Assembly: GCF_018623035.1 (NCBI RefSeq)
Contig: NZ_CP076023.1
Span: 62,001 to 126,000, forward strand
DNA: 64,000 nt
Origin: Cellulomonas dongxiuzhuiae
Lineage (GTDB): Bacteria > Actinomycetota > Actinomycetes > Actinomycetales > Cellulomonadaceae
Reading direction: 5' to 3'
In this document: piece by piece, positions 33,143 to 44,174 of the stretch
Position numbering within the stretch: position 1 is the first letter of the stretch
Layout of the letters: each line of letters starts with the position of its first letter
Position numbers and translations under genes: made by a program
The notes under the pieces: model-generated
What the model saw: the letters and a program-made list of their open reading frames with translations, nothing else
Databases searched by the model: none
Told to the model about the DNA's origin: nothing

Positions 33143-34513
33143 TCAGGGCTGGGCGCTGGCCGCGACGGGTGCCGCGGGGCGCTGGTGTGCGGGACGGGGA
33201 CGCGCGTGATGGGGGCGCGCCATGACGTCGATGGACGAGCGGACCGCCCACGCGGCCAGCACGTCCGCGAGCACCGCGGACTCCTGCTGCGGGGCGACGA
33301 GCCCGGCGCCGCGCGCCTGGCCCAGGACGGCGAACACGAGCGTCGGGGGGCGCCGGGCCAGCACGCCCAGGTCGTCGCCCCACGTGCGCCGCAGCGCCAG
33401 CAGGCGCTCCGGCGTGCGCGTCGCCAGCGGCAGGACGTCGGCGATCGCGCGACCGCCGAGCAGGGGCGGCCGGTGCCCGGCCATGAGGTCGGCGAGGTCG
33501 TCGGCCGTGCCCTCGAGGCGGGCGATGTCCGCCCGCAGCTCCGGGGTCACGTCCTGCACCGGGTAGCAGGCCTTCCACGCCGCGACGAGCGCGTCCCACT
33601 GCGGGTGCGGGTAGAACGCGCGCCCGATCGCCGCGGACAGCAGCACCCGCACGTACGGCATGGGGTGCGGGTCGCCCCGCGGCGGCCGGAACGTCAGGGA
33701 GCGCGGCAGGCTCACGACGGCCAGCAGGCCGAGCGTCGAGGAGATGCCGAGCTTGCCGACGGACCACAGGTCCGCGACGCACTCCGAGACCGTCGAGTGC
33801 CACCCGGCCCACGCGGCGGCCTCCGCCGGCCCCGCACGCGCGCGTCGCCGCGCGATCGCGTCCTGCAAGGACGGCACGAGCTCGAGCTGGGCCGCGACCT
33901 GGTGGCCCACCTCGTGGATCAGGGACGACGCGACGCCGTGCCCCACCATCCGCTCCCGCGGGACGCGGATGACGGCGACCGGCGACAGGCGCCCGCCCGG
34001 CAGCCGCGTGCGTGCCCGGCGGATCGCCGCGCCGGCGCCCCGGGCCAGGTAGCAGACCAGCGGCGGCGGCTCGACCGGAGGGTCCGGCATGCCGACCGCG
34101 TCGGCGGCCAGCCGGTCGAGGCCCGACAGCCACACGCCGGTGCCCTGCTCGCTGCGCTGCGTCACCACCTCGGCGAACACGTCGAGCTGGGACAGGACGT
34201 CGTTGAACCGCATGCGGATCGCGACGAACCGGCGCTGCTGCTCCCACGCCGGCGCGGCCGCACCCGGGCCGGTGAGCCAGTCGAGGAAGCCCTCGACGTC
34301 GTCCCGCAGGGCCGTGCGGCCGACGTGCAGGAACCGCTCGATCGCCCGGTGGGCGTCGTACGGCAGCGCCGCCGCCAGCACCATCGTCTCGGTCATCACG
34401 AACGGGCGCAGCCGGCCGAGGCGCACGAGCAGCGCCTCGGCCTCCTGCGCGACGAGCGCCGGGGCGAGGGCGGCGCCGTCCGGGACGGGGTCGCGGTCCG
34501 CACGCGTGGTCAT
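33143..34513 (-). CDS. HExxH metallopeptidase-like protein
   Basis: The 456-residue protein contains SSLIHEVGHQVAAQLELV near residue 205, a zincin HExxH motif with a third possible ligand in SECVADLWSVG about 45 residues later. The surrounding VPRERMVGHGVASS, ISSTLGLLAVVSLP and FYPHPQWDALVAAWKACYP are not from a family I can name. No signal peptide is seen. In this operon it could process one of the two glycine-zipper proteins encoded just upstream. The ATG at 34513 overlaps the preceding stop (ATGA). Confidence 0.75.
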   Translation of the reverse strand: MTTRADRDPVPDGAALAPALVAQEAEALLVRLGRLRPFVMTETMVLAAALPYDAHRAIERFLHVGRTALRDDVEGFLDWLTGPGAAAPAWEQQRRFVAIRMRFNDVLSQLDVFAEVVTQRSEQGTGVWLSGLDRLAADAVGMPDPPVEPPPLVCYLARGAGAAIRRARTRLPGGRLSPVAVIRVPRERMVGHGVASSLIHEVGHQVAAQLELVPSLQDAIARRRARAGPAEAAAWAGWHSTVSECVADLWSVGKLGISSTLGLLAVVSLPRSLTFRPPRGDPHPMPYVRVLLSAAIGRAFYPHPQWDALVAAWKACYPVQDVTPELRADIARLEGTADDLADLMAGHRPPLLGGRAIADVLPLATRTPERLLALRRTWGDDLGVLARRPPTLVFAVLGQARGAGLVAPQQESAVLADVLAAWAVRSSIDVMARPHHARPRPAHQRPAAPVAASAQP

Positions 34514-35532
34514 GCGAACTCGAACCCGGTCTCGCCGGTGCCGTCGTCGGCACCGTCCCAGACGTCGGCACCGTCGTCCCACGGCGTGCTCCACCCGGGC
34601 CACGGGCCGGCGACGGGCCAGGCGTCACCGCCCCACGCACCCCACCGCGGGCCCGGGCGCGGACCGCGACGGCGGCCGGGCCGGCCGGACGACGTGCGGC
34701 CGTCGCCGCCGTACCACGACGACGCGCGCGGCCGACCGCCGCCCGACGAGCCGTACCCGCCGCCGTACCCGCCGGACGAGCCGTACCCGCGGCCCTGCGA
34801 CCGCCCCGTGCGCGGGCCGTACGCGGGTCCCACGCGCTGGCCGCGCCGGCTGCGCCACCCGGGCGTCGAGGGCCGTACCAGCGCGGGCGCGTAGCGGCGC
34901 GCGGCGGCGATCGTCGCGCTGCGGGCCACGGTCCGCGGCGGCACCGAGGGCGGCGCGGCGGCCGCGTACCGGGCGGTGGCGCGGCCGAGCTGCACGAACC
35001 GACGGGCCGCCTCGAGCTCGGCCTCCTCCTCGCCGAGAGCCTCGGCCTCCTCGGCCTCGAGGAGCTTGGAGGCCATCGAGCCGAGCTTGCCGCCGATCGC
35101 GGTGCCCACGCCCGGTGCGACGAAGCTGCCGATCGCCGACCCCACCATCGGCAGGGCGACCTTGGCGACGTTCTTCAGCGCACCGGTGACGGCCTTGCCC
35201 ACGCCTGAGCTGAGGAACTTGCCCGCTCCCTTGACGAGCTTGCCGAGGAACTGGTCGAGCTCCTCCTCCGAGGTGATCTCGAGCAGCTCGTACGCGAGCT
35301 CGTCCTCGGACTCGCCCTCGCCGGACCACTCGGACTCGCCGGACCACTCGGACTCGCTCTCGCCCGACCACTCGGACTCGCCGGACCACTCGGACTCGCC
35401 CTCGCCCGACCACTCGGACTCCGACTCCGACTCGCCGGACCACTCGCTCTCACCGGACGCGCCGGGCAGCTCCCACTCCTGCAGGGACACCTCGCCGGAC
35501 CACTCGCGCTGGTCGTTGCTCTGGTAGGTCAT
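34510..35532 (-). CDS. Glycine-zipper protein with acidic EWSGES repeats
   Basis: The 340-residue protein has three parts. Residues 8-75 repeat the hexamer-like unit EWSGES/EWSGEGES about eight times, very acidic with regularly spaced Trp. Residues 80-180 are LLEITSEEELDQFLGKLV followed by a Gly/Ala-rich amphipathic stretch (VGKAVTGALKNVAKVALP, GSAIGSFVAPGVGTAIGG) typical of glycine zippers that insert into or line membranes, then a helical region and APPSVPPRTVARSA. Residues 210-340 are Arg/Gly/Tyr/Ser-rich, then acidic. It is a paralogue of the next gene upstream. ATG 35532 has GAGGAGAGG upstream. Function unknown. Confidence 0.8.
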   Translation of the reverse strand: MTYQSNDQREWSGEVSLQEWELPGASGESEWSGESESESEWSGEGESEWSGESEWSGESESEWSGESEWSGEGESEDELAYELLEITSEEELDQFLGKLVKGAGKFLSSGVGKAVTGALKNVAKVALPMVGSAIGSFVAPGVGTAIGGKLGSMASKLLEAEEAEALGEEEAELEAARRFVQLGRATARYAAAAPPSVPPRTVARSATIAAARRYAPALVRPSTPGWRSRRGQRVGPAYGPRTGRSQGRGYGSSGGYGGGYGSSGGGRPRASSWYGGDGRTSSGRPGRRRGPRPGPRWGAWGGDAWPVAGPWPGWSTPWDDGADVWDGADDGTGETGFEFA

Positions 35533-35543
35533 GGCACCTCTCC

Positions 35544-36185
35544 TCACGCGTCGAGCAGGACGATGTTGCGGCCGCGGCGCACCCAGCGGCCGGTCGTGCG
35601 GTGGCCGCCGGGCCGCGTGGGGCCGCCGGGTGCGGGCGGTCGCATGCCCGCGACGACGGGGGCGAGCGGCGGCAGGTGGCGGCGGGCCGCGGCGGTGGCG
35701 GCACGCTGGGCGGCGACCTGCGGCGGCACCCCGGGGGGCGCGCCGGCCGCGGTCCGTGCGGTCTCGTCGGCGAAGCGCACGAACGCGCGGCTCACCTCGT
35801 ACTCGCGGTCCTCCTGGGACAGGCCCTCGAGGTCGGCCTCGAGCCTGCCGGCGACGAAGCCGCCGACCTTGCCGCCCGCGTCGGCGCCGATCCACGGCAC
35901 GGCGCCACCGACCATGCGCCCGACGTGCGGCAGCGCCTGCTTGGCTGCGGACTTCAGCAGCCCGCCGACGGCGCGGCCGGCGTCCGACGAGGCGAACGCC
36001 CTGCCGGCGCTCACCGCGCTCTTCAGCACGTTGCCGAGGAACCGGTCCAGCTCCTCCTCCGACGTCACCTCGAGCAGCTCGGTCGCCAGGCCGATCTCGG
36101 CCTGCCCGCCGAGCTCGTCCTCGGACTCGCCCTCCCAGGCGTTCTCCTGGCCCATCTCGAAGAGGGCTCGGTCGATGTCATGCAT
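35544..36185 (-). CDS. Glycine-zipper protein, first gene of the sigma-54 operon
   Basis: The 213-residue protein has the same core as its downstream paralogue without the long acidic repeat: a short acidic lead (AWEGESEDELGG), LLEVTSEEELDRFLGNVL, a Gly/Ala-rich stretch (AGRAVGGLLKSAAKQALP, VGRMVGGAVPWIGADAGGK), a helical segment (LSQEDREYEVSRAFVRFADE), APPGVPPQVAAQRAATAAAR and a Pro/Gly/Arg tail. No signal peptide is present, so if exported it needs another route. The ATG at 36185 has GGGAAAGGG upstream and lies about 33 bases after the predicted sigma-54 transcription start. Function unknown. Confidence 0.8.
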   Translation of the reverse strand: MHDIDRALFEMGQENAWEGESEDELGGQAEIGLATELLEVTSEEELDRFLGNVLKSAVSAGRAFASSDAGRAVGGLLKSAAKQALPHVGRMVGGAVPWIGADAGGKVGGFVAGRLEADLEGLSQEDREYEVSRAFVRFADETARTAAGAPPGVPPQVAAQRAATAAARRHLPPLAPVVAGMRPPAPGGPTRPGGHRTTGRWVRRGRNIVLLDA

Positions 36186-36229
36186 GGGCGCATCCCTTTC
36201 CCCGCTGCGGACTCCGTCACCCCGCTACA

Positions 36230-36245
36230 TGCACGTTCCGTGCCA
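36230..36245 (-). promoter_or_regulatory. Sigma-54 (-24/-12) promoter of the seven-gene operon
   Basis: On the minus strand the sequence is TGGCACGGAACGTGCA. It matches the consensus TGGCACG-N4-TTGCA except for one T to G change in the -12 element, and the invariant GG and GC are exactly ten bases apart. The start of transcription would be near 36219. The rpoN gene ends 270 bases upstream and a matching activator gene closes the cluster. Confidence 0.8.
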
Positions 36246-36263
36246 CGGGCGTGCGGGGGCCGC

Positions 36264-36304
36264 GGGCTCGTGGGTACGAAGAGCTCTTCGCACCCACGAA
36301 GCCC
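36264..36304. promoter_or_regulatory. 41-bp palindrome upstream of the sigma-54 promoter
   Basis: The arms GGGCTCGTGGGTACGAAGAG and CTCTTCGCACCCACGAAGCC are nearly perfect inverted repeats centred on GAGCTC at 36283/36284, about 64 bases before the predicted start of the sigma-54 operon. It could be the enhancer site for the NtrC-type activator, or a terminator for rpoN; no T-run is present. The rest of 36186-36516 shows nothing else. Confidence 0.55.
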
Positions 36305-36516
36305 GCTTCCGTCGTCCCGGGCCGACCGCAGCCGCCCGACGCGCCTGGCCCGCGCCGAACGCGCCGTTCCTCGCGCACCTCAGCGGTGGCGGCGGTGGCC
36401 GTGAGTGGTCGAGCCGGCTGTGGCTGACCCCCGAGCCGCCACCCGGCGACCTGGTCGTCGTCGCGCACCTGGGCCTCGGTAGCGACGACCAACCGCCGGC
36501 GCGACGTCGGCGCGGC

Positions 36517-37752
36517 TCACCGCGCGGCGGACGGGGTCGCGCGGTACTTGGCCACCGTGCGGCGCGCCACGTGGATCCCGCGGGCCGCGAGCCGCTCGGT
36601 CGCCTCGGCGTCGGTGCGCGGGGGGTCGTCGGACGTGAACAGGGCCGCGACCGCGTCGCGCGCCGCGTGGGACGTGCCGAACAGGTCGGCGAGCGGCAGC
36701 ACGCGGCGGCCCGGCAGCGCGACGACCGCCCCGGCGACGACGCGCGAGACGGTCGAGGCGTGCAGCCCCAGGCGCGCGGCGACCTGCGCGCGCGTCAGCG
36801 GCCGGTGCGCCGACGGCCCGTGCCGCACGAACCCCTCCTGCACGTCCACGGCCACCGCGGTGACGCGCCGCAGCGTGTCGGCCCGCCGTCCCAGCAGGTA
36901 GACGAGCTGCCGGGCGGCCGCGACGTGGGCGTCCCGCCACGCGGCGGCGGCGTCCTCGAGCGGCAGTGCGGTGAGCTCGTCGTCGAGCCCGATCCCGAGG
37001 TCCTCCGGCCCGAGCGCGTCGACGACGAGCCGCCCGTCGACCTCACGGACGACGACGTCCGGTGGCGTCGCGGGGCCGTCGGACGCGCCGCGGGGCAGCG
37101 GTGCGGGCGTCAGGCGCCGCACGACGCGCATCGCCGCCTCGAGCGCCGCGCCCGACGCACCGACGTGCCGTGCCAGGTCGGGGGTGCCGATGCGGGCGAG
37201 GTGGTCACTGACGAGCACGAGGACGAGGTCCGGCGCGCCGTGCCGCACGTGCCAGCCCGCCTGCGCGACGAGGCTCGCGTGCAGCCCCCGCTCGGCGGTG
37301 CCGGGGGGTGCGACGGCGCGCACCGCGGCCAGGGCGGCCGCGAGCCGAGGTGCCGGCGGGTCGGGTGCGTCGGAGGGCAGCAGGCCGCGGTCGTCGAGGA
37401 GGGCGACGGCCGCGTCGACGTCGTCCTCCGCACCCGGCGGGACCAGGGCGCGAGCGTCGAGGCGGACCCGGTCGCGCTCGTCGGCCGGTGCCGCGGGGTC
37501 GCGTGACCGCAGGTCGGCCCCGGAGCCGCTGCACGTCGGGCACCGCCCGCGGCGCAGCGGCGAGGCGCACCAGCGGCACCGCCGGGGGGTCCCGCGCACG
37601 AGCACCGGGTTGGCGGCCACCCGGGCGTCGACGTCCGCGTCGACGTCGGCCTGCGTCGCGGCCAGCACGTCGAGCAGCTGCCGCGCGACCGTGGTCAGCG
37701 TGGCGTGCTGCTCCAGCCCGTGCTCCGTCGCCGGGCCGTGGACCGGCTCCAC
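36517..37752 (-). CDS. rpoN: RNA polymerase sigma-54 factor with inserted zinc ribbon
   Basis: The 411-residue protein keeps the sigma-54 layout: a short region I (ATLTTVARQLLDVLAATQAD, VAANPVLV), the core-binding domain, the HTH (LTRAQVAARLGLHASTVSRV followed by LPLADLFGTS) and, at the very end, the RpoN box ARRTVAKYR that reads the -24 element. Between region I and the core-binding domain are CRWC (59-62) and CPTC (71-74), a zinc ribbon that I do not know from classical RpoN. Region I is shorter and poorer in Gln than in Proteobacteria. Start GTG 37752 is taken where region I begins. It is divergent from the gcv riboswitch and lies upstream of the sigma-54 operon on the same strand. Confidence 0.92.
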   Translation of the reverse strand: MEPVHGPATEHGLEQHATLTTVARQLLDVLAATQADVDADVDARVAANPVLVRGTPRRCRWCASPLRRGRCPTCSGSGADLRSRDPAAPADERDRVRLDARALVPPGAEDDVDAAVALLDDRGLLPSDAPDPPAPRLAAALAAVRAVAPPGTAERGLHASLVAQAGWHVRHGAPDLVLVLVSDHLARIGTPDLARHVGASGAALEAAMRVVRRLTPAPLPRGASDGPATPPDVVVREVDGRLVVDALGPEDLGIGLDDELTALPLEDAAAAWRDAHVAAARQLVYLLGRRADTLRRVTAVAVDVQEGFVRHGPSAHRPLTRAQVAARLGLHASTVSRVVAGAVVALPGRRVLPLADLFGTSHAARDAVAALFTSDDPPRTDAEATERLAARGIHVARRTVAKYRATPSAAR

Positions 37753-37836
37753 CCCACCAGTGTCGCCCCGTCCGGCGTCGGCGCCCCGTGCGGGTGGTCC
37801 GGCGGCCGCCGCCGCCCGCAGCGGGGGCCGGTGCCG

Positions 37837-37842
37837 TAGGCT
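37837..37842 (+). promoter_or_regulatory. -10 box of the gcv transcript
   Basis: TAGGCT at 37837-37842 lies about 40 bases before the first conserved element of the glycine riboswitch and is the likely promoter of gcvPTH. rpoN starts at 37752 in the other direction, so its promoter must lie in the same short region. Confidence 0.5.
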
Positions 37843-37882
37843 GACCGGCAGATCCAGCACAACTGAACACGCTGCTCGAACC

Positions 37883-38136
37883 GCGGCGGGAGAGCTCCCG
37901 CCGGCCGCCCCCGGGTGGTCGTGCGGGGCGCCGAAGGAGCAAGTTCCCTCCGAATCTCTCAGGCACCCGTACCGCCGTGGCCAGGCAACTCTGGAAAGCG
38001 GCGCCGGCAAGGTCCGGTGCCCACCGACGGTGCAAGCCGGCGCGCCCCGGGGTCTCGTCCGTCCGCGGACGACGCCCACGGCGGACCGGCAAAACTCTCA
38101 GGTCACCCCGTACGGGGTGGATGACAGAGCGGGGAG
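37883..38136 (+). ncRNA. Tandem glycine riboswitch
   Basis: Two aptamers follow one another. The first has GGGAGAGC at about 37889, GCGCCGAAGGAGCAA at about 37929, ATCTCTCAGGCAC at about 37954 and the joining AACTCTGGAAAG at about 37987. The second has GGTGCAAGCC at about 38030, CGGCAAAACTCTCAGGTCAC at about 38088 and GACAGAGCGGGGA near its end. These are the conserved cores of the glycine riboswitch, which cooperatively senses glycine and turns on glycine cleavage genes. It directly precedes gcvP. Confidence 0.93.
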
Positions 38137-38181
38137 CCCCTGCCCGTCCCGGTCCGTGCGCCGTCACGACCGGACGACCCC

Positions 38182-41196
<3,015 letters not shown>

Positions 41197-41252
41197 GCGC
41201 CCCCGGCACGCCGACGCCCGACGTCCGACCCGACGCCACGCCAGGAGTCCCC

Positions 41253-42416
41253 ATGACCGAGCTGCGCTCGCCGCTGCACGACGAGCACGTCGCCCTCGGC
41301 GCCGCGCTCACGGCGTTCGCCGGGTGGCAGATGCCACTGCGGTACACGTCCGACCTCGCGGAGCACACCGCGGTCCGCACGGCGGCCGGCTTGTTCGACC
41401 TGTCGCACATGGGCGAGATCGAGGTCGCCGGGCCGGACGCGGGCGCGTTCCTCGACCGTGCGCTCGTCGGCGACCTCAGCGGCCTGCGGGTGCTCGGTGC
41501 GCGCTACACGATGATCGTGCAGCCCGACGGCGGGGTGATCGACGACCTCGTCGTGTACCGCACGGGCGACGCGGAGTACCTCGTCGTCGCGAACGCGTCG
41601 AACCACGACGTGGTCCTGGCCGAGCTGCGCGAGCGGGCGGGCGGCACGGGGCTCGACGTGCAGGTCGTGGACCGCTCCGCCGCGACCGCGCTCGTCGCGG
41701 TGCAGGGGCCGCACGCGCTCGCGGTCGTCGAGGCGCTGGCCGGGCTGACCTCGGACCCCGCCGGGCCCGCGGACGTCACGCCCGCGTCGCTGCGCTACTA
41801 CGCGTGCCTGCCGATGCGGTTCGACGGCGCACCGGTGCTGGTCGCACGCACCGGCTACACCGGCGAGGACGGGTTCGAGTTCTTCGTCGCCGCGGACCGA
41901 GCGCCCGCGCTGTGGCGCGCCCTGCTGGCGGCGGGGGCGGACCACGGCCTCGTCCCCGCGGGCCTGTCGGCGCGCGACTCGCTGCGCCTCGAGGCCGGCA
42001 TGCCGCTGTACGGCAACGAGCTGGACCGCACCACCACGCCGCACGACGCCGGCCTGGGCCGCGTGGTCCGGCTCGACAAGGTCGACGCGGACGGTGCGCC
42101 GGTGCCCTTCGTCGGGCGTGACGCGCTCGCCGCCCGCAAGGTCTCGCCGCCGGCGCGCGTGCTCGTGGGGCTGCGGGGCCTGGGGCGTCGTGCGGCGCGG
42201 CACGGCTACGACGTGCTCGCGTCCACGGCGCCGGACGCGCCGGTCGTCGGCACCGTGACGTCGGGGGCGCCGTCGCCGACGCTCGGGTACCCCGTGGCGA
42301 TGGCGTACGTGACGCCTGAGATGAGCGCCGAGGGCGCCGAGCTCGCGGTCGACGTGCGCGGTCGGCGTGAACCCGTGCGCGTCGTGGCACTTCCCTTCTA
42401 CCGTCGTCCTCGGTGA
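41253..42416 (+). CDS. gcvT: Aminomethyltransferase, glycine cleavage T-protein
   Basis: The 387-residue protein has the GcvT fold: [83 protein letters not shown] and the C-terminal beta barrel. It transfers the methylene group to tetrahydrofolate and releases ammonia. The ATG at 41253 has CAGGAG five bases upstream. An in-frame ATG at 41193 overlaps the gcvP stop and would add 20 residues, so that start is also possible. Confidence 0.95.
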   Translation: MTELRSPLHDEHVALGAALTAFAGWQMPLRYTSDLAEHTAVRTAAGLFDLSHMGEIEVAGPDAGAFLDRALVGDLSGLRVLGARYTMIVQPDGGVIDDLVVYRTGDAEYLVVANASNHDVVLAELRERAGGTGLDVQVVDRSAATALVAVQGPHALAVVEALAGLTSDPAGPADVTPASLRYYACLPMRFDGAPVLVARTGYTGEDGFEFFVAADRAPALWRALLAAGADHGLVPAGLSARDSLRLEAGMPLYGNELDRTTTPHDAGLGRVVRLDKVDADGAPVPFVGRDALAARKVSPPARVLVGLRGLGRRAARHGYDVLASTAPDAPVVGTVTSGAPSPTLGYPVAMAYVTPEMSAEGAELAVDVRGRREPVRVVALPFYRRPR

Positions 42417-42475
42417 CGGCCCGCAGCACGCGGTCCGCCCGCACGTCCGCACCACCCGACCCGACAGGAGCACCC

Positions 42476-42847
42476 ATGGCTGCCGAGCTGCCCGAGACGC
42501 TGCAGTACACCGCCGAGCACGAGTGGGTGGACGCCTCGGTGCCCGTGACGGTGGGCATCACGGCGGTCGCCGCCGACGCGCTGGGCGACATCGTGTTCGT
42601 CGAGCTGCCGTCGGTCGGCTCGGACGTCGCCGCGGGTTCGGTCATCGGGGAGATCGAGTCGACCAAGTCGGTCTCCGAGCTGTTCTCGCCCGTCACGGGG
42701 CGCGTCGTCGAGGTCAACCAGGCCGCGGTCGACGACCCGTCGCTGGTCAACTCCGACCCGTACGGCGAGGGCTGGCTCCTGCGCGTCGACGTCACGTCCA
42801 CGGGTCCGCTGCTCTCCGCCGAGGAGTACGGCGCGCTGAACCCCTGA
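42476..42847 (+). CDS. gcvH: Glycine cleavage H-protein
   Basis: The 123-residue protein matches the family length and layout: [51 protein letters not shown] with the lysine that carries lipoate, and the ending [11 protein letters not shown]. It shuttles the aminomethyl group between the P-, T- and L-proteins. CAGGAG lies five bases before the ATG. It is the last gene of the riboswitch-controlled gcv operon. Confidence 0.97.
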   Translation: MAAELPETLQYTAEHEWVDASVPVTVGITAVAADALGDIVFVELPSVGSDVAAGSVIGEIESTKSVSELFSPVTGRVVEVNQAAVDDPSLVNSDPYGEGWLLRVDVTSTGPLLSAEEYGALNP

Positions 42848-42876
42848 GCCGTTCGGGTGGCATCCGCCCGGGTGCG

Positions 42877-42937
42877 CCCGTTCGGGTGACGACCTGGACG
42901 GCCGTCCATGCGTCCGGGTGCTTGCCCGAACGGGTGA
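42877..42937. repeat. Inverted CCCGTTCGGG / CCCGAACGGG repeats after gcvH
   Basis: CCCGTTCGGG near 42878-42887 and CCCGAACGGG near 42927-42936 are perfect inverted repeats, and a further copy of CCGTTCGGGTG lies at about 42850-42860. The set may form a terminator for the gcv operon. The remaining sequence up to 43156 (309 bases without a gene) shows no other clear element. Confidence 0.4.
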
Positions 42938-43156
42938 TCTGGCGCACAGTGCTGGTGACGACGTCTCAACCGTGATGTATCAGGGGGGCCTGGGCGTCGT
43001 CTGACAGGTGCAGCGATCGGCACCGCGGGGGGGTCTCACGGTGATTCAGAGAAATCGGCGAAAGTCGCGTCATAACCCCGACGTGTGCCGCTCTCATCCG
43101 GTACGCAGCCCACGCGGGGCCGGAGAGCCCGGGCCCGCCGCCCACCGGAGGACATC

Positions 43157-43393
43157 ATGAGCATGCTGGACACGACCGTGGATCCGCACATCCTGGGTGC
43201 ACACTCGCTCACGCGCCGGGAGCGGGTCGTCCTGGCGGAGCTGACCGAGGACGTGACGCTCGAGGACATCGCGACGCGGCTGTTCGTCACCCGCAACACC
43301 GTGAAGTCCCAGGTGCGCAGCGTGTACCGCAAGATCGGCGTGTCGACGCGCGCCGAGGCGGTCGCGTGGGCCGAGGCGCACGGCATCCGCTGA
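43157..43393 (+). CDS. Stand-alone LuxR-type HTH protein
   Basis: The 78-residue protein is almost only a LuxR/GerE helix-turn-helix: SLTRRERVVLAELTEDVTLE, DIATRLFVTRNTVKSQVRSV and YRKIGVSTRAEAVAWAE. There is no receiver or ligand domain, so it either acts as a constitutive DNA-binding protein or is regulated by partner proteins. The ATG at 43157 is close behind GGAGGA; a second ATG six bases later gives better spacing. It stands alone between the gcv operon and a Nudix gene. Confidence 0.88.
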   Translation: MSMLDTTVDPHILGAHSLTRRERVVLAELTEDVTLEDIATRLFVTRNTVKSQVRSVYRKIGVSTRAEAVAWAEAHGIR

Positions 43394-43553
43394 CGTCACC
43401 ACCCTGCGGAGGGGCGGGAGAGATCCCTCCGCACCCGTACCACCCACGTTCACGCGTTCGGCCCGGCCGGTCCTCCCCGGCTGTGCGGACGACGTGAGCA
43501 GCCGGGCACAGTGTCGTGACCCGGCCGTGACAGACGGCTGGCACACTCGAGGC

Positions 43554-44009
43554 ATGAGTCCTGTGCTGGTCGTGGCCGCCGCCGTGGTCGACGACCTCGA
43601 CGATCCCCGGCTGCTGCTCGCCGCCCGTCGTGCGACCCCGGCCAGCCTCGCCGGCCGGTGGGAGTTCCCCGGCGGCAAGGTCGAACCCGGCGAGACCCCC
43701 GAGGACGCGCTCCACCGTGAGCTGCGCGAGGAGCTCGGTGTGCGTGTGGGGCTCGGTGTCGAGCTCCTGGGGCCCGACGGCGGTGCCTGGCGCATCTCCG
43801 ACGAGTACGTCATGCGGCTGTGGTTCGCCGAGGTGCTCGAGGGCGGGCCGGAACCGCTCGTCGAGCACGACGAGCTGCGGTGGCTGCCCGCCGGGCAGTG
43901 GCTGGACGTGCCGTGGCTCGACGCCGACGTCCGCATCGTCGAGGGTCTCCTGGGCTTCGTCGCCGGCTTCACGGGAGACGACCGGCGATCGGTCGACCGC
44001 TCCGCCTGA
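43554..44009 (+). CDS. Nudix hydrolase, MutT-like (8-oxo-dGTP diphosphatase candidate)
   Basis: The 151-residue protein has the full Nudix box GX5EX7REUXEEXGU in GKVEPGETPEDALH followed by RELREELGV, and upstream the MutT-type FPGG preceded by LLLAARRATPASLAGRWE. It probably cleans the nucleotide pool by hydrolysing oxidised dGTP, although other NDP-X substrates cannot be excluded. The ATG at 43554 has a CACACT box a few bases upstream and no SD, so the message may be leaderless. Confidence 0.88.
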   Translation: MSPVLVVAAAVVDDLDDPRLLLAARRATPASLAGRWEFPGGKVEPGETPEDALHRELREELGVRVGLGVELLGPDGGAWRISDEYVMRLWFAEVLEGGPEPLVEHDELRWLPAGQWLDVPWLDADVRIVEGLLGFVAGFTGDDRRSVDRSA

Positions 44010-44057
44010 GGGCCTGGCAGGGGTGTTCGCCTGCAGCGAAATCGAGCCGCTGAGCGG

Positions 44058-44084
44058 TTGGCACTCTCAGTGCACGAGTGCTAA
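44058..44084 (+). promoter_or_regulatory. CIRCE element (HrcA operator)
   Basis: TTGGCACTC, a nine-base spacer and GAGTGCTAA match the CIRCE consensus TTAGCACTC-N9-GAGTGCTAA with one change. It lies 90 bases before the hsp20 start and predicts HrcA-repressed, heat-inducible expression. Confidence 0.9.
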
Positions 44085-44174
44085 TTCTTGACGTGTAGCC
44101 ACCCGGTGGCGGGGACCGCCGGGGCAGCACCGGGATCCGGGGGGACCGGACCCACGTCGAGGAGGTGATGGGGC

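Noticed and set aside
35300..35460. 18-bp tandem DNA repeat as a non-coding minisatellite
   Set aside because: It stays in frame and encodes the EWSGES array of a gene within the operon, so it is annotated as part of that protein.
43540..43555. TGGCACACTCGAGGC, with sigma-54-like spacing
   Set aside because: It ends at the ATG of the Nudix gene and lacks a TTGC-like -12 element.
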